In this document: in pieces, positions 23,027 to 33,390 of the stretch
How the letters are laid out: every line of letters starts with the position of its first letter
Numbering within the stretch: position 1 is the first letter of the stretch
Origin: Apostichopus japonicus
Taxonomy: Eukaryota > Echinodermata > Holothuroidea > Aspidochirotida > Stichopodidae
Assembly: GCF_037975245.1 (NCBI RefSeq)
Contig: NC_092580.1
Coordinates: 10,269,001-10,329,000 of the forward strand
DNA length: 60,000 bases
Direction of reading: 5' to 3'
Position numbers and translations under genes: made by a program
Notes under the pieces: generated by a model
Database searches by the model: none
What the model saw: the letters and a program-made list of their open reading frames with translations, nothing else
What the model was told of the DNA's origin: nothing

Positions 23027-24390
23027 CTATTTTGATAGAAAAAAACAACAAAAGAACACACTGTTGATTCCTTATAGTTTCAACTAATGAAATTCTATGC
23101 TGACCGAAGCATGGTTCATAAAAAGTACTTAAGTGTTATTATAGTACAGTAAACTTTAAACAGATTTTAAAATTCTGCAAATTTTTCTGATTCATATGCG
23201 GTCAAGTCAAATTACACATAGACACACGACATTGCTCAACCATTCACTGAATATTAGTTGGCTTGGTAAAAGTGGTCTGTGGTAGCATATGTCCATTAGA
23301 TGCCTCTTTGGCTTACACACTAAATCATAAAATAAATGTGATCCCTTAGACTAGAAAGAAGTTCTCACTAACTAAAGGCTACCCATCACTGGATAGCTGA
23401 CAAGTTGGCCATTCATGGCACTCTTCAATTTTCTGTATCATGTCCGTGCAGATATTTTGCTTGTAAACAAACCTCTTCACTCAGTAGTAAACATTTTTTT
23501 AACGCTGCTCCTGGGAGTGGTCTAAACGTGCTTCAACTGAACCCAATTTTTGCAACACATGTACTTCCATTCATGCTCCTTACCATCCAAGGAGCAAAAG
23601 AAAAACAGATCCTGATTAATAAAGTATCTAAAAGATGCTCTCCTGTTGCTTTTTTGCACTTTTTCTGAAGGAGAATACTTGGGATGGATTGATTAAGAAC
23701 CTAATAGGAGCATGTCACCTTAAATAACAGTTGACATTTGTAAACTCCACTTTAAACCTCTCTTCATGATAGTTTGAGAAGTCGTGGAAACCAGAAAATA
23801 CCTAAGTTAAACCATTTTTGTTAATCTGTCTATCGGGTAACTCTTCATATGGTGTCTCACACATGTTGTACAGTCTATGTGAATACAATAGTACTGAACT
23901 TTAAACAAACAAATGGTCAACAAATATCCCTGGTGTAATAAGAAATCATTTCATCAGCATGGCTGGCATCTACTGCATGTCTCAGTTGTTTTTGGGTCCA
24001 CAGAACGTGTTGAAAGCAGTCTCTCAATTTTGGTGTTACTTAGCCCCTCTGGTGGATCCTTGACACAAGTTGTCCTAGCTTCCTCTCTCTGAAACTTTGA
24101 TCATTCCAGCATCAAGTAATCATTAGCACTTAGCTGTCCCTGAAATGAAACTGAGAAATGTACTTGGTACTTTGGCACTGCAGCTCTTCAAATCTGATCT
24201 GATATAAGGTCGCTGTTCAAACAACGTTCCAAAATCATTGTAGTTGATCATATTGACTAGTTTCTCAGTGTAAATCTTGTCTTCTACCATTCTATGTGCA
24301 GCTATTCAACCACTTAGACTACCAATAAATGCTTACAATCAAAACTAGTGAATAGGTCCCTATTTTTGAAGGATAAAAGCATTGGGTAGA
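23027..24390. other. Unassigned stretch containing one detached repeat
   Basis: Apart from the repeat at 23460-23730 no gene, RNA or clear element was recognised. Short open frames are isolated and lack motifs. Confidence 0.35.
23460..23730 (+). repeat. Detached copy of the 3' flank of the Mutator-like elements
   Basis: The order GTGGTCTAAA, TTGC..CAACTGA, GTACTTCCATTCATGCTCC, TGAAGGAGAAT, CTTGGG..GATTGAT, CTAATAGGAG is repeated in the same order at 27960-28200, after the second transposase copy. This suggests a third, mostly deleted element upstream of the two recognisable ones. Confidence 0.6.
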
Positions 24391-26420
24391 AGGAAAGGAA
24401 TGTTTGGTAGGCGTGCAATAACCGTTAAGCCAGGTCACAGGCTCAGCTTTACAGCTCATACAGCTGATGCCAAGCCTAGCCCTTCTGATACAGATATGGC
24501 ACCTGTTTCCTCTTGCAAACCTGCTTATAAAATGCTCAGCAAAGAAGCGTATGAAAGTAAACTCACCAATTAAAGGACATAAGATTTTTTCAACTCAGTC
24601 ACAACAAACCCTATTACTCAGGCCTGATAAGCACATTGCTGGCAAGCTTGATCACATGGCTTATAATGGCATTTCTGATGTTTCAGAAACTACAGGAAAC
24701 AAGTTAGTAATTGTGGGACTTGGTTCAAAGGTTATGTTTGGATGCAATCTATGTAGATACCAAAGTGAGCTCTTGTCCCTCTACAAAGTTTTAATCCAAA
24801 GTAGCAAACCTGGCAGGAAACCCTCCGAACTAAACATTGCATTGCAGTAAGGCTTGCATCAGACTTCGATCAGTTCAAGTGCAGCTCGTAGATTGCTTAG
24901 CAGCATCTGTCTTCCAAGTCCTGCTGTTAGTACACTACAAAAGTCAGCCAACCGGTTTGGACCTGTAATAATAAGAGGAATTCATAAAAATGATATGGCT
25001 AAAAAGAGGGGTGTAATTAAGGAGACAATGCAACTGAACGGACTCTCAAAATACTCTCCAAATTTTGCAGAATATGATTGTCAATATAATAACCCTCTGC
25101 ATAATGCAAGAAGTATGACTCCATTGTTCCTGCAAGGCAATGCAGAGATGTAAATGTTGAGAATGTCAACATGATTAAATATGTCATTGGTTACCATCAC
25201 GGTAGCAAGTTGTGCTTAAAGGGTGAAATGAAAAGAAGAAGGGGTCACAAGGTACAATGTCCAGGCAATGAGGGCTGTTCAGTAAAGACGCCAATATTGG
25301 AGATGAACAAAATGGCGGAAAGATTTGTGCATCCAAATAACTTACAGGTAAGAACCTACTAATGGTCAATTGCCTCACAACTGATGCCTGATGGCGAGGA
25401 ATGTAAAGGGTTCAGTAGTAGAATGGCTGTAGCTACTCATTCTGAAACAGAGAACCTGATAGACCAAGTCCACCTAAACAACTAGGTTACTCCGCAGAGC
25501 ACTGACTAAAGCAGTATTCTCCTCTGATATTTTACCTGCAAAACTGTGTCTAAGAACCACCTGATACAATAGCGCTTTGCAGAGGACTTGACCTACCGTG
25601 TACAGGTAGAGGTGAGTACTTCTAGCAAAGCTCTCAAATATGACCACTGCAAAGTAGTACTTTATCAACATGATTAGACTATACCTTGCACAGTGCTACA
25701 GTGGAGATCATTCACATTGCCAGGCATTCATTTCTATGCAAGAGGGGCAGGAATTACACATTTCCTTCATGCCAAATGCTGCCAAGGGTTCTCAGTTAAT
25801 ATCTCACACTGACAACACAAAACTAAACAAAATACTTGGGAAACGCACCTGCAGCAAATGATTTATGGCCACTCAAAATGCAGAGGCAGTCAATAATACT
25901 TTCAGAGGTGATCAATCCAAATCATAGCACCACATCTTCATGTAAAAATCTGTACAGTGACCACAGTGCCATACACATCACAAATAATGGGCCTGCCTCG
26001 AGAGACCATAGCCAGGAAGATAGAAGCTGCAGTATTAAAGGTGAGCAAAAATAGTACATGCATCTAGACTCTGAAACATATGCAGAGAAAACAACAATAT
26101 GATAAATTATGTAAGAGGGGCAGAGCATACAGACGGAGGAGAGCACAACTCAGAGAAGTACAAGCTACATGTTAGAACTAAAAACATAAACCACTCCAGT
26201 AGCTATAAAAGGGATCAACTGATTCATGACCACAGTTACTCTAGGATGAAAACTACACTGATGATGAAGATGACAATATTTTCAGTGATGCCAGTAATTT
26301 GTAAACTGGGTCCTATCCTCACTCACTGTGATGATCTAAAACAGTTTCACTCACTCAGGGTGGCAAGCAATCGGGCCGTTGACCATGACATTGGCAATTG
26401 CCATCAAACTTGCTAGACCT
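24391..26420 (+). pseudogene. Mutator-like (MULE-type) transposase relic, copy 1
   Basis: A chain of plus-strand blocks reproduces the layout of a Mutator-like transposase common in marine invertebrates: GRRKGMFGRRAITVKPGHRL, KLVIVGLGSKVMFGCNLC, GRKPSELNIALQ, SSAARRLLSSICLPSPAVST, LQKSANRFGP, YDCQYNNPLHNAR, KLCLKGEMKRRRGHKVQCPG, then a decayed PDGEECKGFSS acidic motif, a CYSGDHSHC block (25690-25720) and HSAIHITNNGPASRD (25962-26010). The aspartates near PDG and the GDHSHC block are expected catalytic or zinc-linked positions in the family (recalled). Several frame changes and stops (for example after SELNIALQ and after GNAEM) make it non-functional. It is homologous to the copy at 26685-27960, offset about 1.81 kb. 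Confidence 0.7.
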
Positions 26421-26513
26421 TCTGCTGTTGTTTACACTGAGAGATGTGACACCTCCACACATAGGCTATTGTGTGCAAATGTGGGAACTGTCCGATGATT
26501 TGGAACTTAAAAT

Positions 26514-26685
26514 TTGTTTTCTTCGCTCAATACATTGAAGAGCAAATGCCAGAATGTGGACCCTGATGGCTCTTCTCTTAGCTGCCAGAGGTGGCATTGT
26601 GAGGATAATGCCATATGCTGGTGCCCCTGGCTTACTGATGGTGTAGGCACCTGTCCACATTCTGCATCCCTTTGTGCCACTTGAT
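26514..26685 (-). pseudogene. Fragment resembling a zinc-loop HNH/His-Me endonuclease
   Basis: The minus frame reads GTKGCRMWTGAYTISKPGAP then AYGIILTMPPLAAKRRAIRV and HILAFALQC. The pattern GCxxWTGAx...YGxI...RxxxVHxLAF resembles the first part of His-Me finger endonuclease domains (GCWLWTGA...YGRI...AHRLxY). The conserved later His and Cys residues are not visible. It occupies the place where the 5' half of the second Mutator-like copy should be, so it may be an insertion of another element. The assignment is by motif only. Confidence 0.35.
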
Positions 26686-27960
26686 TGCTCAGCAGCATCT
26701 CTCTTCCAAGTCCTGCTGTCAGTGTACTGTACTTCAAAAGTCAGCAAACCAGATTGGACCTGTTATGAAAGAAATTAATGGAAATGATCTGGCAGAAAAG
26801 GGGTGTTTTTCTATAGGCAGGCTTGACCATCATCGGAGACACTGTAACTGGGTGGCCTCTCAAAAGACACTCAAATTATTGAAGATACGATCATCAATAT
26901 ATTTACCCTCTGCATAATGCAAAAAGTAAGACTCCATTTGTTCCTGCAAGCCAATGCAGAGATGTAATTGTTGAGAATGTCACCATGGAAACATTTGTTA
27001 TTGATTACCATCACAGTAACAAGTTGTGCTTAATGGGTGAAATGAAAAGAAGAAGGGGTCACAAGGTACAATGTCTAGGCCATGAGGGAAGTTCAGCAAA
27101 GATGCCAATATCGGAGATGAACAAAATAGTGGAAAGATTTTTGCATCAAACTTATTTATAGGTAAGAACCCACTAAAGGTCACAGGCCTCACAACTGATG
27201 CTGATGGAAAGGCATGTAAAGGGTTCAGTAGTACAATGACTGAAGTTACTCATTCTGAAACAGAGAACCTGATAGACCTAGTCCACCTAAACAGGTCACT
27301 CCGCAGAGCACTGACTAAAAGCAGTATTCTCCTCTGATATTTTACCTGCAAAAACTGTGTCAAGGAAGCATTTGATACAGCAGTGCTTTGCAGAGGACTC
27401 AGTTGACCTACTGTGTACAGGTAGAGGTGACTGCTTGCAGGAAAGCCCTCAAATACGACAACTACAAAACATGTGAAAGCTTTATCAACATGATTAGACT
27501 TCTTTGCAAAGTGCTACAGTGGAGATCATTCACATTGCCCAAAGCATTCATTTTGTATGCAAGAGGGCAGGAAGTACACATTACCATGTATGCCAAATGC
27601 TGCAAAGGGTTCTCTGTTAATATCCCACACTGACAACACAAAACTAAACAAAATACTTTAGAAACTCACCTGCAGTGGATCCACTCAAGGAGCAGAGGCA
27701 GTTAATAATACTTTCAGAGGAGATCAATCCAGAACATAGCACCACATATTCATGTAACAATCTGTACAGGGACCACAGTGCCATACACATCACAAATAAT
27801 GGGCCTGCCTCGAGAGACCATAGCCAGGAAGATAGAAGCTGCAGGATTAAAGGTGAGCTCAAATAGTCCATGTAGCCAGACTCTGAAACAGATGCAAAGA
27901 ACACAGCAATATGATAAATTACTCAGCAGCAAACAATTTCATATTCTGGGGAAGCCTCAG
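26685..27960 (+). pseudogene. Mutator-like transposase relic, copy 2 (5' truncated)
   Basis: Homology to copy 1 begins at the CAGCAGCATCTSTCTTCCAAG block and continues through KSANQIGPV, QVTSCA/KLCLMGEMKRRRGHKVQC, and TTDADGKACKGFSSTMTEV (better preserved than in copy 1, keeping the TTDxDG acidic motif). It then runs through LIDLVHLNRSLRRALTKSS, CYSGDHSHCP and HSAIHITNNGPASRD. Stops and frameshifts are frequent. The two copies lie head to tail, which points to tandem duplication or nested insertion. The 5' third is absent and replaced by unrelated sequence. Confidence 0.68.
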
Positions 27961-28200
27961 TAAAGTGGTCTAAAGTTGCCTCAACTGACTTGACTTAACT
28001 GACAATTTTTAACCACAGGTACTTCCATTGATGCTCCATAACACCCAAGCCCCCCGCCCCCCCCCCCCAAAAAAAAAACACAATCTGATTGATAATTCAT
28101 TTAAAAAAAAATGTTCTCCTATTGCCTTTTTTCCTGAAGGAGAATTCTTGGGGCAGATTGATATAAATGCTACTAGGAGTATGCCCTCCCTATAGCATTA
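27961..28200 (+). repeat. 3' flank of Mutator-like copy 2
   Basis: Matches 23460-23730 in order and orientation, including the TGAAGGAGAATTCTTGGG and CTACTAGGAGTATG words. A C-run followed by an A-run at 28045-28080 is a local slippage tract. It is probably the non-coding end of the element. Confidence 0.55.
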
Positions 28201-29368
28201 AAATTTCAATCTTAACCAATTGCACAATATGGTCTCTTGCTCCGTTTATTTCTTCCTCATAAGAATCCTATGTAACCGTTAAGCCCAAAATTAGGATAAG
28301 GTTGGGATCCCACTTATATACACTGTTGTACATTCTGGTAGTACAACACCAAACTGCTACTGCAAGTACTACCAAGTAGAACTGTCATTTATTGGAACAT
28401 ACTGTTTGGTCTCAGAAAGCTTTGCCCACCCATAGGTAGGGTCAAAGCTAGTTTGATTTAACACTATAAGTCAGTGTGACAATCCTATACACACTTAGCT
28501 CACATATTGTACTCTAATGGAAAAACAGCTGCATGAAAAAATGCAGTAATTCAACAGTTTTAAGATGTACATGCAATGCATGTGTCAATCATGTTCATAT
28601 GGAAAATATTTTTTCCCCACACAAGCAACGACAAATTTGCATTGGTTCTACCATATTCAACTATTGTCTACATAACTAAACTTTAATGGTGGCTCTCACA
28701 AGCCATATGGTCAATACATGTAGCTTCAGAAAGTTTAATTTTCTTCAACTTCCTGAAGGTTTCGACAATCTTTCATATCAACCCAATTCAACTATATAAA
28801 TTTAAACAGCTTGAACCCTTTCAATATCAAGAAGATATGAGGCAAAACGTTTCTGATATATTCATTAGAAACTTCATGTAAGATATTGTTCTGGGTAATT
28901 TGTGATCTTCCCCAATTTCATTATATGCATTGCTAATTGGATATAGATATTGGTTTCCGTGTTGATTTGACCAGTGGGAACCTGGATCACTTATGTCAGC
29001 TCGATATTCTAGAATATCAGAACCTTCACTACTGATAGGAATTGGTATGCCGCCAACATCATTTATCAATTTCTCATATGAATTTCACCAATATGCCAGT
29101 TGTTATGCACCCTTTTTCATGTTTCTCAAATGAGTCAATTCTACAATGTAACTCTTCTCACAACTGTTTCCACATCTATGAGAAAAGTTTTGCTCATGTA
29201 AGTGAATGAGGTGTAAATGTTCCAAAAGTTTGTTGAACCTTTCTGTCCAGTACATACAACATTGTTCGCCTTTATATGTAAAATTCCACCTGGGTTCTAC
29301 CAAACTACTTTTGTGGGATAGGCCTATGGTGTGGTACGTATAAACCTGCATTGCTGTAGCATGGACAC
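28201..29368. other. Unassigned stretch
   Basis: No exon, element or RNA gene was recognised on either strand. The minus-strand open frames at 28827-29069 and 29103-29405 have no known motif and no supporting splice structure. Confidence 0.4.
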
Positions 29369-29566
29369 TGCGAAGTTTGGACACCAATGCCTTAAAACAC
29401 CCCAAAACTATATCTTATATGGTATAAATCACCTGAAAATATACTTGATATGGTGGGGTCATTTTGGAGAGAAATAACTGTAGCTTTGTAGTTTTTGTTA
29501 AATTGGCTCTTGCTGTAGGTTGTCATTGTGAAATCGTGTATTTCTTAGGGGTGTCCGAACTTCGCA
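29369..29566. mobile_element. Small inverted-repeat element (candidate mariner-like MITE, ~200 bp)
   Basis: TGCGAAGTTTGGACACC at the left is the reverse complement, with one mismatch, of GGTGTCCGAACTTCGCA at the right. The arms enclose about 160 bp with no frame. GCGAAGTTCGGACACC-type ends occur in Tc1/mariner-derived MITEs (recalled). Exact outer borders and a TA duplication could not be fixed. Confidence 0.45.
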
Positions 29567-29772
29567 ATACTGCACTATAAATACTGTAAAGGAAATATGA
29601 TAATTAAACACCTGATTATGAGTACTGTAGGGCTCACTACTTAGGTATTCAAGATATTTTAATTGATTGAAATTACAATTCATTCTTCTAAATTGTAATT
29701 TAATCATAAACATAGCTTGAAAAACAGATCTTCTCTCTTAGTCTTACTATTTTAATGGTAGCATGGTGGGCT

Positions 29773-30345
29773 CATAATTGACGCACTTAAGGATTTGATC
29801 AACGATGTCTATAAAGGAAAAATCCAAATCATTCAACTGAATGTGTTTTTCATATGTGTAGTTCCTCCAAAATGTTATGATCTCAAACTATTTAAGGTTC
29901 TGTACTTATGCACTGTACAATTGAGCAGAATTTGACCACAAAATTTCTGCCGTGTCAAGTTCTTTCATACCCCTAAATTGACACATGCGTCGATAAGGTA
30001 AATGTAGTGTAGGCCTTAGTATACATCCATTGACTTTTGATGCTGTTTGCTATGCTCTGAGCCTCTAAGCTCAGACAGGTCAGGTCCCAGAGAGTAGCGT
30101 TATCATATTGAGGTAATGTTGGTTATTTTTAGAGTGTAAGATTTTCAAATGCCCAAAAATTGTGCAAAACTGGGGGGAGGGTGTTAAAGGCTTAAAAATA
30201 CCACAATTTAGTCAGCAAATAGCTGAAATGGATTCAAACTTATGAAATATGTGATTCTGCTTGACTGCAAAAAGTTTAGGTAGCTTGCTGTATCGTTACT
30301 AGTCATAATTGAGGGTGTGTCAATTACGGGGGTGCGTCAATTATG
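29773..30345. mobile_element. Small inverted-repeat element (~573 bp)
   Basis: CATAATTGACGCAC at 29773-29786 is the exact reverse complement of GTGCGTCAATTATG at 30332-30345. A further TCAATTACGGG/CATAATTGAGGG pair lies just inside the right end. No coding frame lies between. It is compatible with a Tc1/mariner-type MITE. Target duplication not identified. Confidence 0.45.
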
Positions 30346-30596
30346 AAACCTTTACTATACTGCATTTGGGATCCTAGTATTAGTAGTAACATAGTTCATG
30401 ATCAGTTGAGACTGCCACATTCTGTTAGTAAAGTACATGTTTATACATTAATGCGGCTAAGCAAGAGTCTTGCCAGTAATGCCGTTGGATATGGGAAGAT
30501 CACTGATCCCTGGTGGAAATTCCAGTTGAACTTTTGAACTGGGTTCAACTGGTATTTTCTATACGGAAATTGGCCCAAATTTGAACTAGGTTGAAC

Positions 30597-30845
30597 TGGG
30601 TGAACTGGGGTTCCCAACTGGCTCAACTATGTTTTACTGGGTCCAACTGGTTCAACTATGTTTTACTGGGTCTAACTGGTTCAACTATGTTTACTGGGTC
30701 CAACTGGTTCAACTATGTTTTACTGGGTCCAACTGGTTCAACTATGTTTTACTGGGTCCAACTGGTTCAACTATGTTTTACTGGGTTCAACTGGTTCAAC
30801 TATGTTTTGCTGGGTTAAACTGGTTCAACTATTTTTTTACTTCTT
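30597..30845 (+). repeat. 29-bp tandem array in the left arm
   Basis: About eight units of a 28-29-bp repeat centred on TTTTACTGGGTCCAACTGG followed by TTCAACTATG, with single-base variants. The unit is shared, in inverted orientation, with the right arm at 32931-33250. Open frames across it are by-products of the repeat. Confidence 0.9.
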
Positions 30846-31229
30846 ATATTTTTAAATAGTTTGAACTGGGATTCTCAACTGGTGTTATCTACACTTATAT
30901 AACACCACACTATAAGTTTTCATTTTTTAACAGTAGATCTATACTGTAAGTATTAAGGGTGTTAGCCACTGAAAATAAATGTTTGTTTTTGATCAGAGAA
31001 CTCTGGGTTTGGTGTGATGACCTACTGTAACACAGAGCAAGACACATATAATAATGAAGAAGTCAAGTTGATTGGATCAAAACAAATTATAGTTATGAAT
31101 AACAAACAATGTACAGCTGGTCTGGGCCCAGTCAAAGAATTAAATGAAACAACTTACAGTCGTGAGCTGCGCACCCAAAATATAAAGAAATACACTTAAT
31201 TTAAAAGTCTGTTCTGGTGAGTTGGCCTG

Positions 31230-31530
31230 CTGGTGACATCAAGTATTCTACGACCTCAGACCTTCCACGACATCAGATATTCTACGACATCAGTATAGTT
31301 GAACCCAATAAAAGGTATAATGAATGTCCGATCCCAGCAAAAAGTATCCTTTAATTTATATGAAATAGTGTTCCAGGGTATCCTTTCAGTAAAATAATGT
31401 CAATATCCTTTGTAGTAAAATAATGTCCTTTATAAGTGATGGTGTCGTGGAATATCCTTTATTGTAAAACAATATCCTTTATAATAAATAGTATCCTTTA
31501 TAATAAATAGTGTCCCAGACTGTCAGTTGA
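31230..31530. repeat. Short interior repeats (TATCCTTTATAATAAATAGT type)
   Basis: Six or more irregular copies of ATCCTTTATAATAAATAGT-like words at 31340-31510 follow three CTACGACATCAG-like words (31245-31290). They lie in the core of the foldback-like element. No coding content. Confidence 0.6.
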
Positions 31531-32930
31531 GTATCACAACCTCCATAAAAGGATAAGGTCTAAAGTAACTTGAACTATGTAAATTAAGGTTTAAAACAAA
31601 CTATCCAGCCATTAAACTATCTTTCTCTTTTTTTACAACTGCCTTGCTCAGATACTCATAGCCAGTTGCCAACTCCCTATACTGTACCCTCACAAAACTC
31701 CTTTGTTCCTAAAATATATACACAAGACCCCATTTCCTGTAAGGGCTAATTTCCAGGAAGAACAAGATAGTTGCCTAGCAACCCAGGAGAGAGAAAGTTG
31801 TTAATCAACCCTTTTGCTGTCACAAGACAACATACAAATGTACTGTACAAATTTATAGCCCCTCTGTACAGTGAGCACTGCACAGTGCACTAATAAACAA
31901 GTAAAACTATGGTACAAAACAAAACTTTATGTAAGAGCTGACCATCTTACACTGTACAAATGAAGCCTCACTTCAAATTAGATTGATAGTTTAATCATAT
32001 GTTCATAATGTTCAGTGTAGGGCATCCTCACATTTGTAGCATATAAGTGTATGCTGTACACTTCACTAGGCTAATGACTTTTGCAAAGTATGTTATTATG
32101 CCAATAGGACACTTCATGTTTGAAACAACAATCAAGGCAATTGCGTAAATTTTGAAAATTGCTATTATGTTTGCTAGTTGACGAAAACTTTCCTTAAATC
32201 ATGCGGCTAAATATAGGTGTTCACTTGAGTATAACTAGGTTAGGCCACTATAAGCTAGGCAACTATAACCTTAGGATATGTTTAACGTTAGTAATTGTAC
32301 CATGTGGTATACCTAGTAGGGAACCGGTTTGTTAGGCCTATCCTATACTATAGTCCTAAGTCACTAGCTATATATAAAGTTTCTGTTCAATTCAAATATT
32401 TATGATAAAGAGCACGTTTACAATCAATTATAATGTTACAAGTATGTATCAATAAAATAAAGATACTGCAAGATCACAAAGGAGGGAACTTAAGCCGCGG
32501 TAATAATTTAAAATTGTTGGCAAAATCGGTTACAAATGCGATTATTCTGCGAAGCTTCTGTTGGCGTATGCGGTTTGCGGATTCGGAATTTATCAATTTA
32601 GCGCTAACACAAGGGACAAATATCAAAGTTCAAATTTAGTCGGATCATACTATTTTGCACTAGGAAGGCATTTTGCCTACCAATTGTTCGAATTGACGAA
32701 CAAATAACAAAAATTTTTAAAATGTATTATATAGGGAATATTTCATATTTTTAATCATTGCGGTACAAAAATTTGATCGTTTAATCATAACTGTGATAAA
32801 TATGACAAAGATTAATTTTACACCCCTCATAAGTTGGCTAATTTAGCATTTTCAATATATTACGATACGGTTACTGCTTACGAACTTACATTATAATATG
32901 CTTGATAATTACGCCTAAAATAAAAGCAGT

Positions 32931-33250
32931 CAACATAGTCCAAACCCAGTTGGGCCAGTGTGAAACCTAGTTCAACCCCAACAGGGCAAATTCACCAGTA
33001 AACATAGTTCAAACCCAGTTGGGCTTGTGCACACCAGTGAAACCTAGTTAAACCCCAGCTGGGTCAGTTCACCAGCCAATAGTCCAAACCCAGTTGGGCC
33101 AGTGCAAAACCAGTTGAAACCTAGTTCAACCCCAACAGGGCAAGTTCACCAGTCAACATAGTTCGAACCCAGCTGGGCTAGTGCAAAAACCAGTGAAACC
33201 TAGTTGAAGCCCAACTGGATCAGTTCAAACATAGTTCAAACTTAGTTGAA
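32931..33250 (-). repeat. 75-80-bp tandem array in the right arm
   Basis: Four diverged units begin near 32931, 33001, 33078 and 33155, each with ATAGTTCAAACCCAGTTGGG, CAGTGNAAACCTAGTT and CAACAGGGCAAGTTCACCAG-type blocks. On the minus strand they read CCCAACTGGGTTTGAACTAT, the same vocabulary as the left arm. The longer period suggests the arms evolved separately after inversion. Confidence 0.8.
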
Positions 33251-33390
33251 CCTAGCTCATGTACAACATAGCCCAGTTGGAACCCAGTAAGACCCAGTTA
33301 AACACGGTTAAAAACCAGTTAAACATAGTAGGCCTTAGTAGAACCTAGTTGATTTTTTAACTGGGTTCTACTGGAATTTCTACCAGGGAT

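Larger units (their letters stand above)
30506..33390. mobile_element. Foldback-like non-autonomous DNA element (2885 bp) with minisatellite arms
   Basis: The extreme ends form an inverted repeat, ATCCCTGGTGGAAATTCCAG on the left and its reverse complement on the right, matching at 19 of 20. Just inside, both arms are arrays built from the same vocabulary in opposite orientation: CAACTGGTTCAACTATG-type units on the left and CATAGTTCAAACCCAGTTG-type units on the right. The interior (30850-32930) has no transposase-like frame; the longest frame is under 70 codons. Long inverted arms made of short tandem repeats define foldback-type elements. Superfamily is unknown. If the ends are CCCTGG...CCAGGG, the flanks would allow a 2-bp AT duplication; nothing longer is visible. 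Confidence 0.68.

Noticed and set aside
30591-30859. Repeated peptide frames such as GSNWFNYVLLG
   Set aside because: Pure translation of a 28-29-bp tandem repeat in the arm of a mobile element; open in more than one frame.
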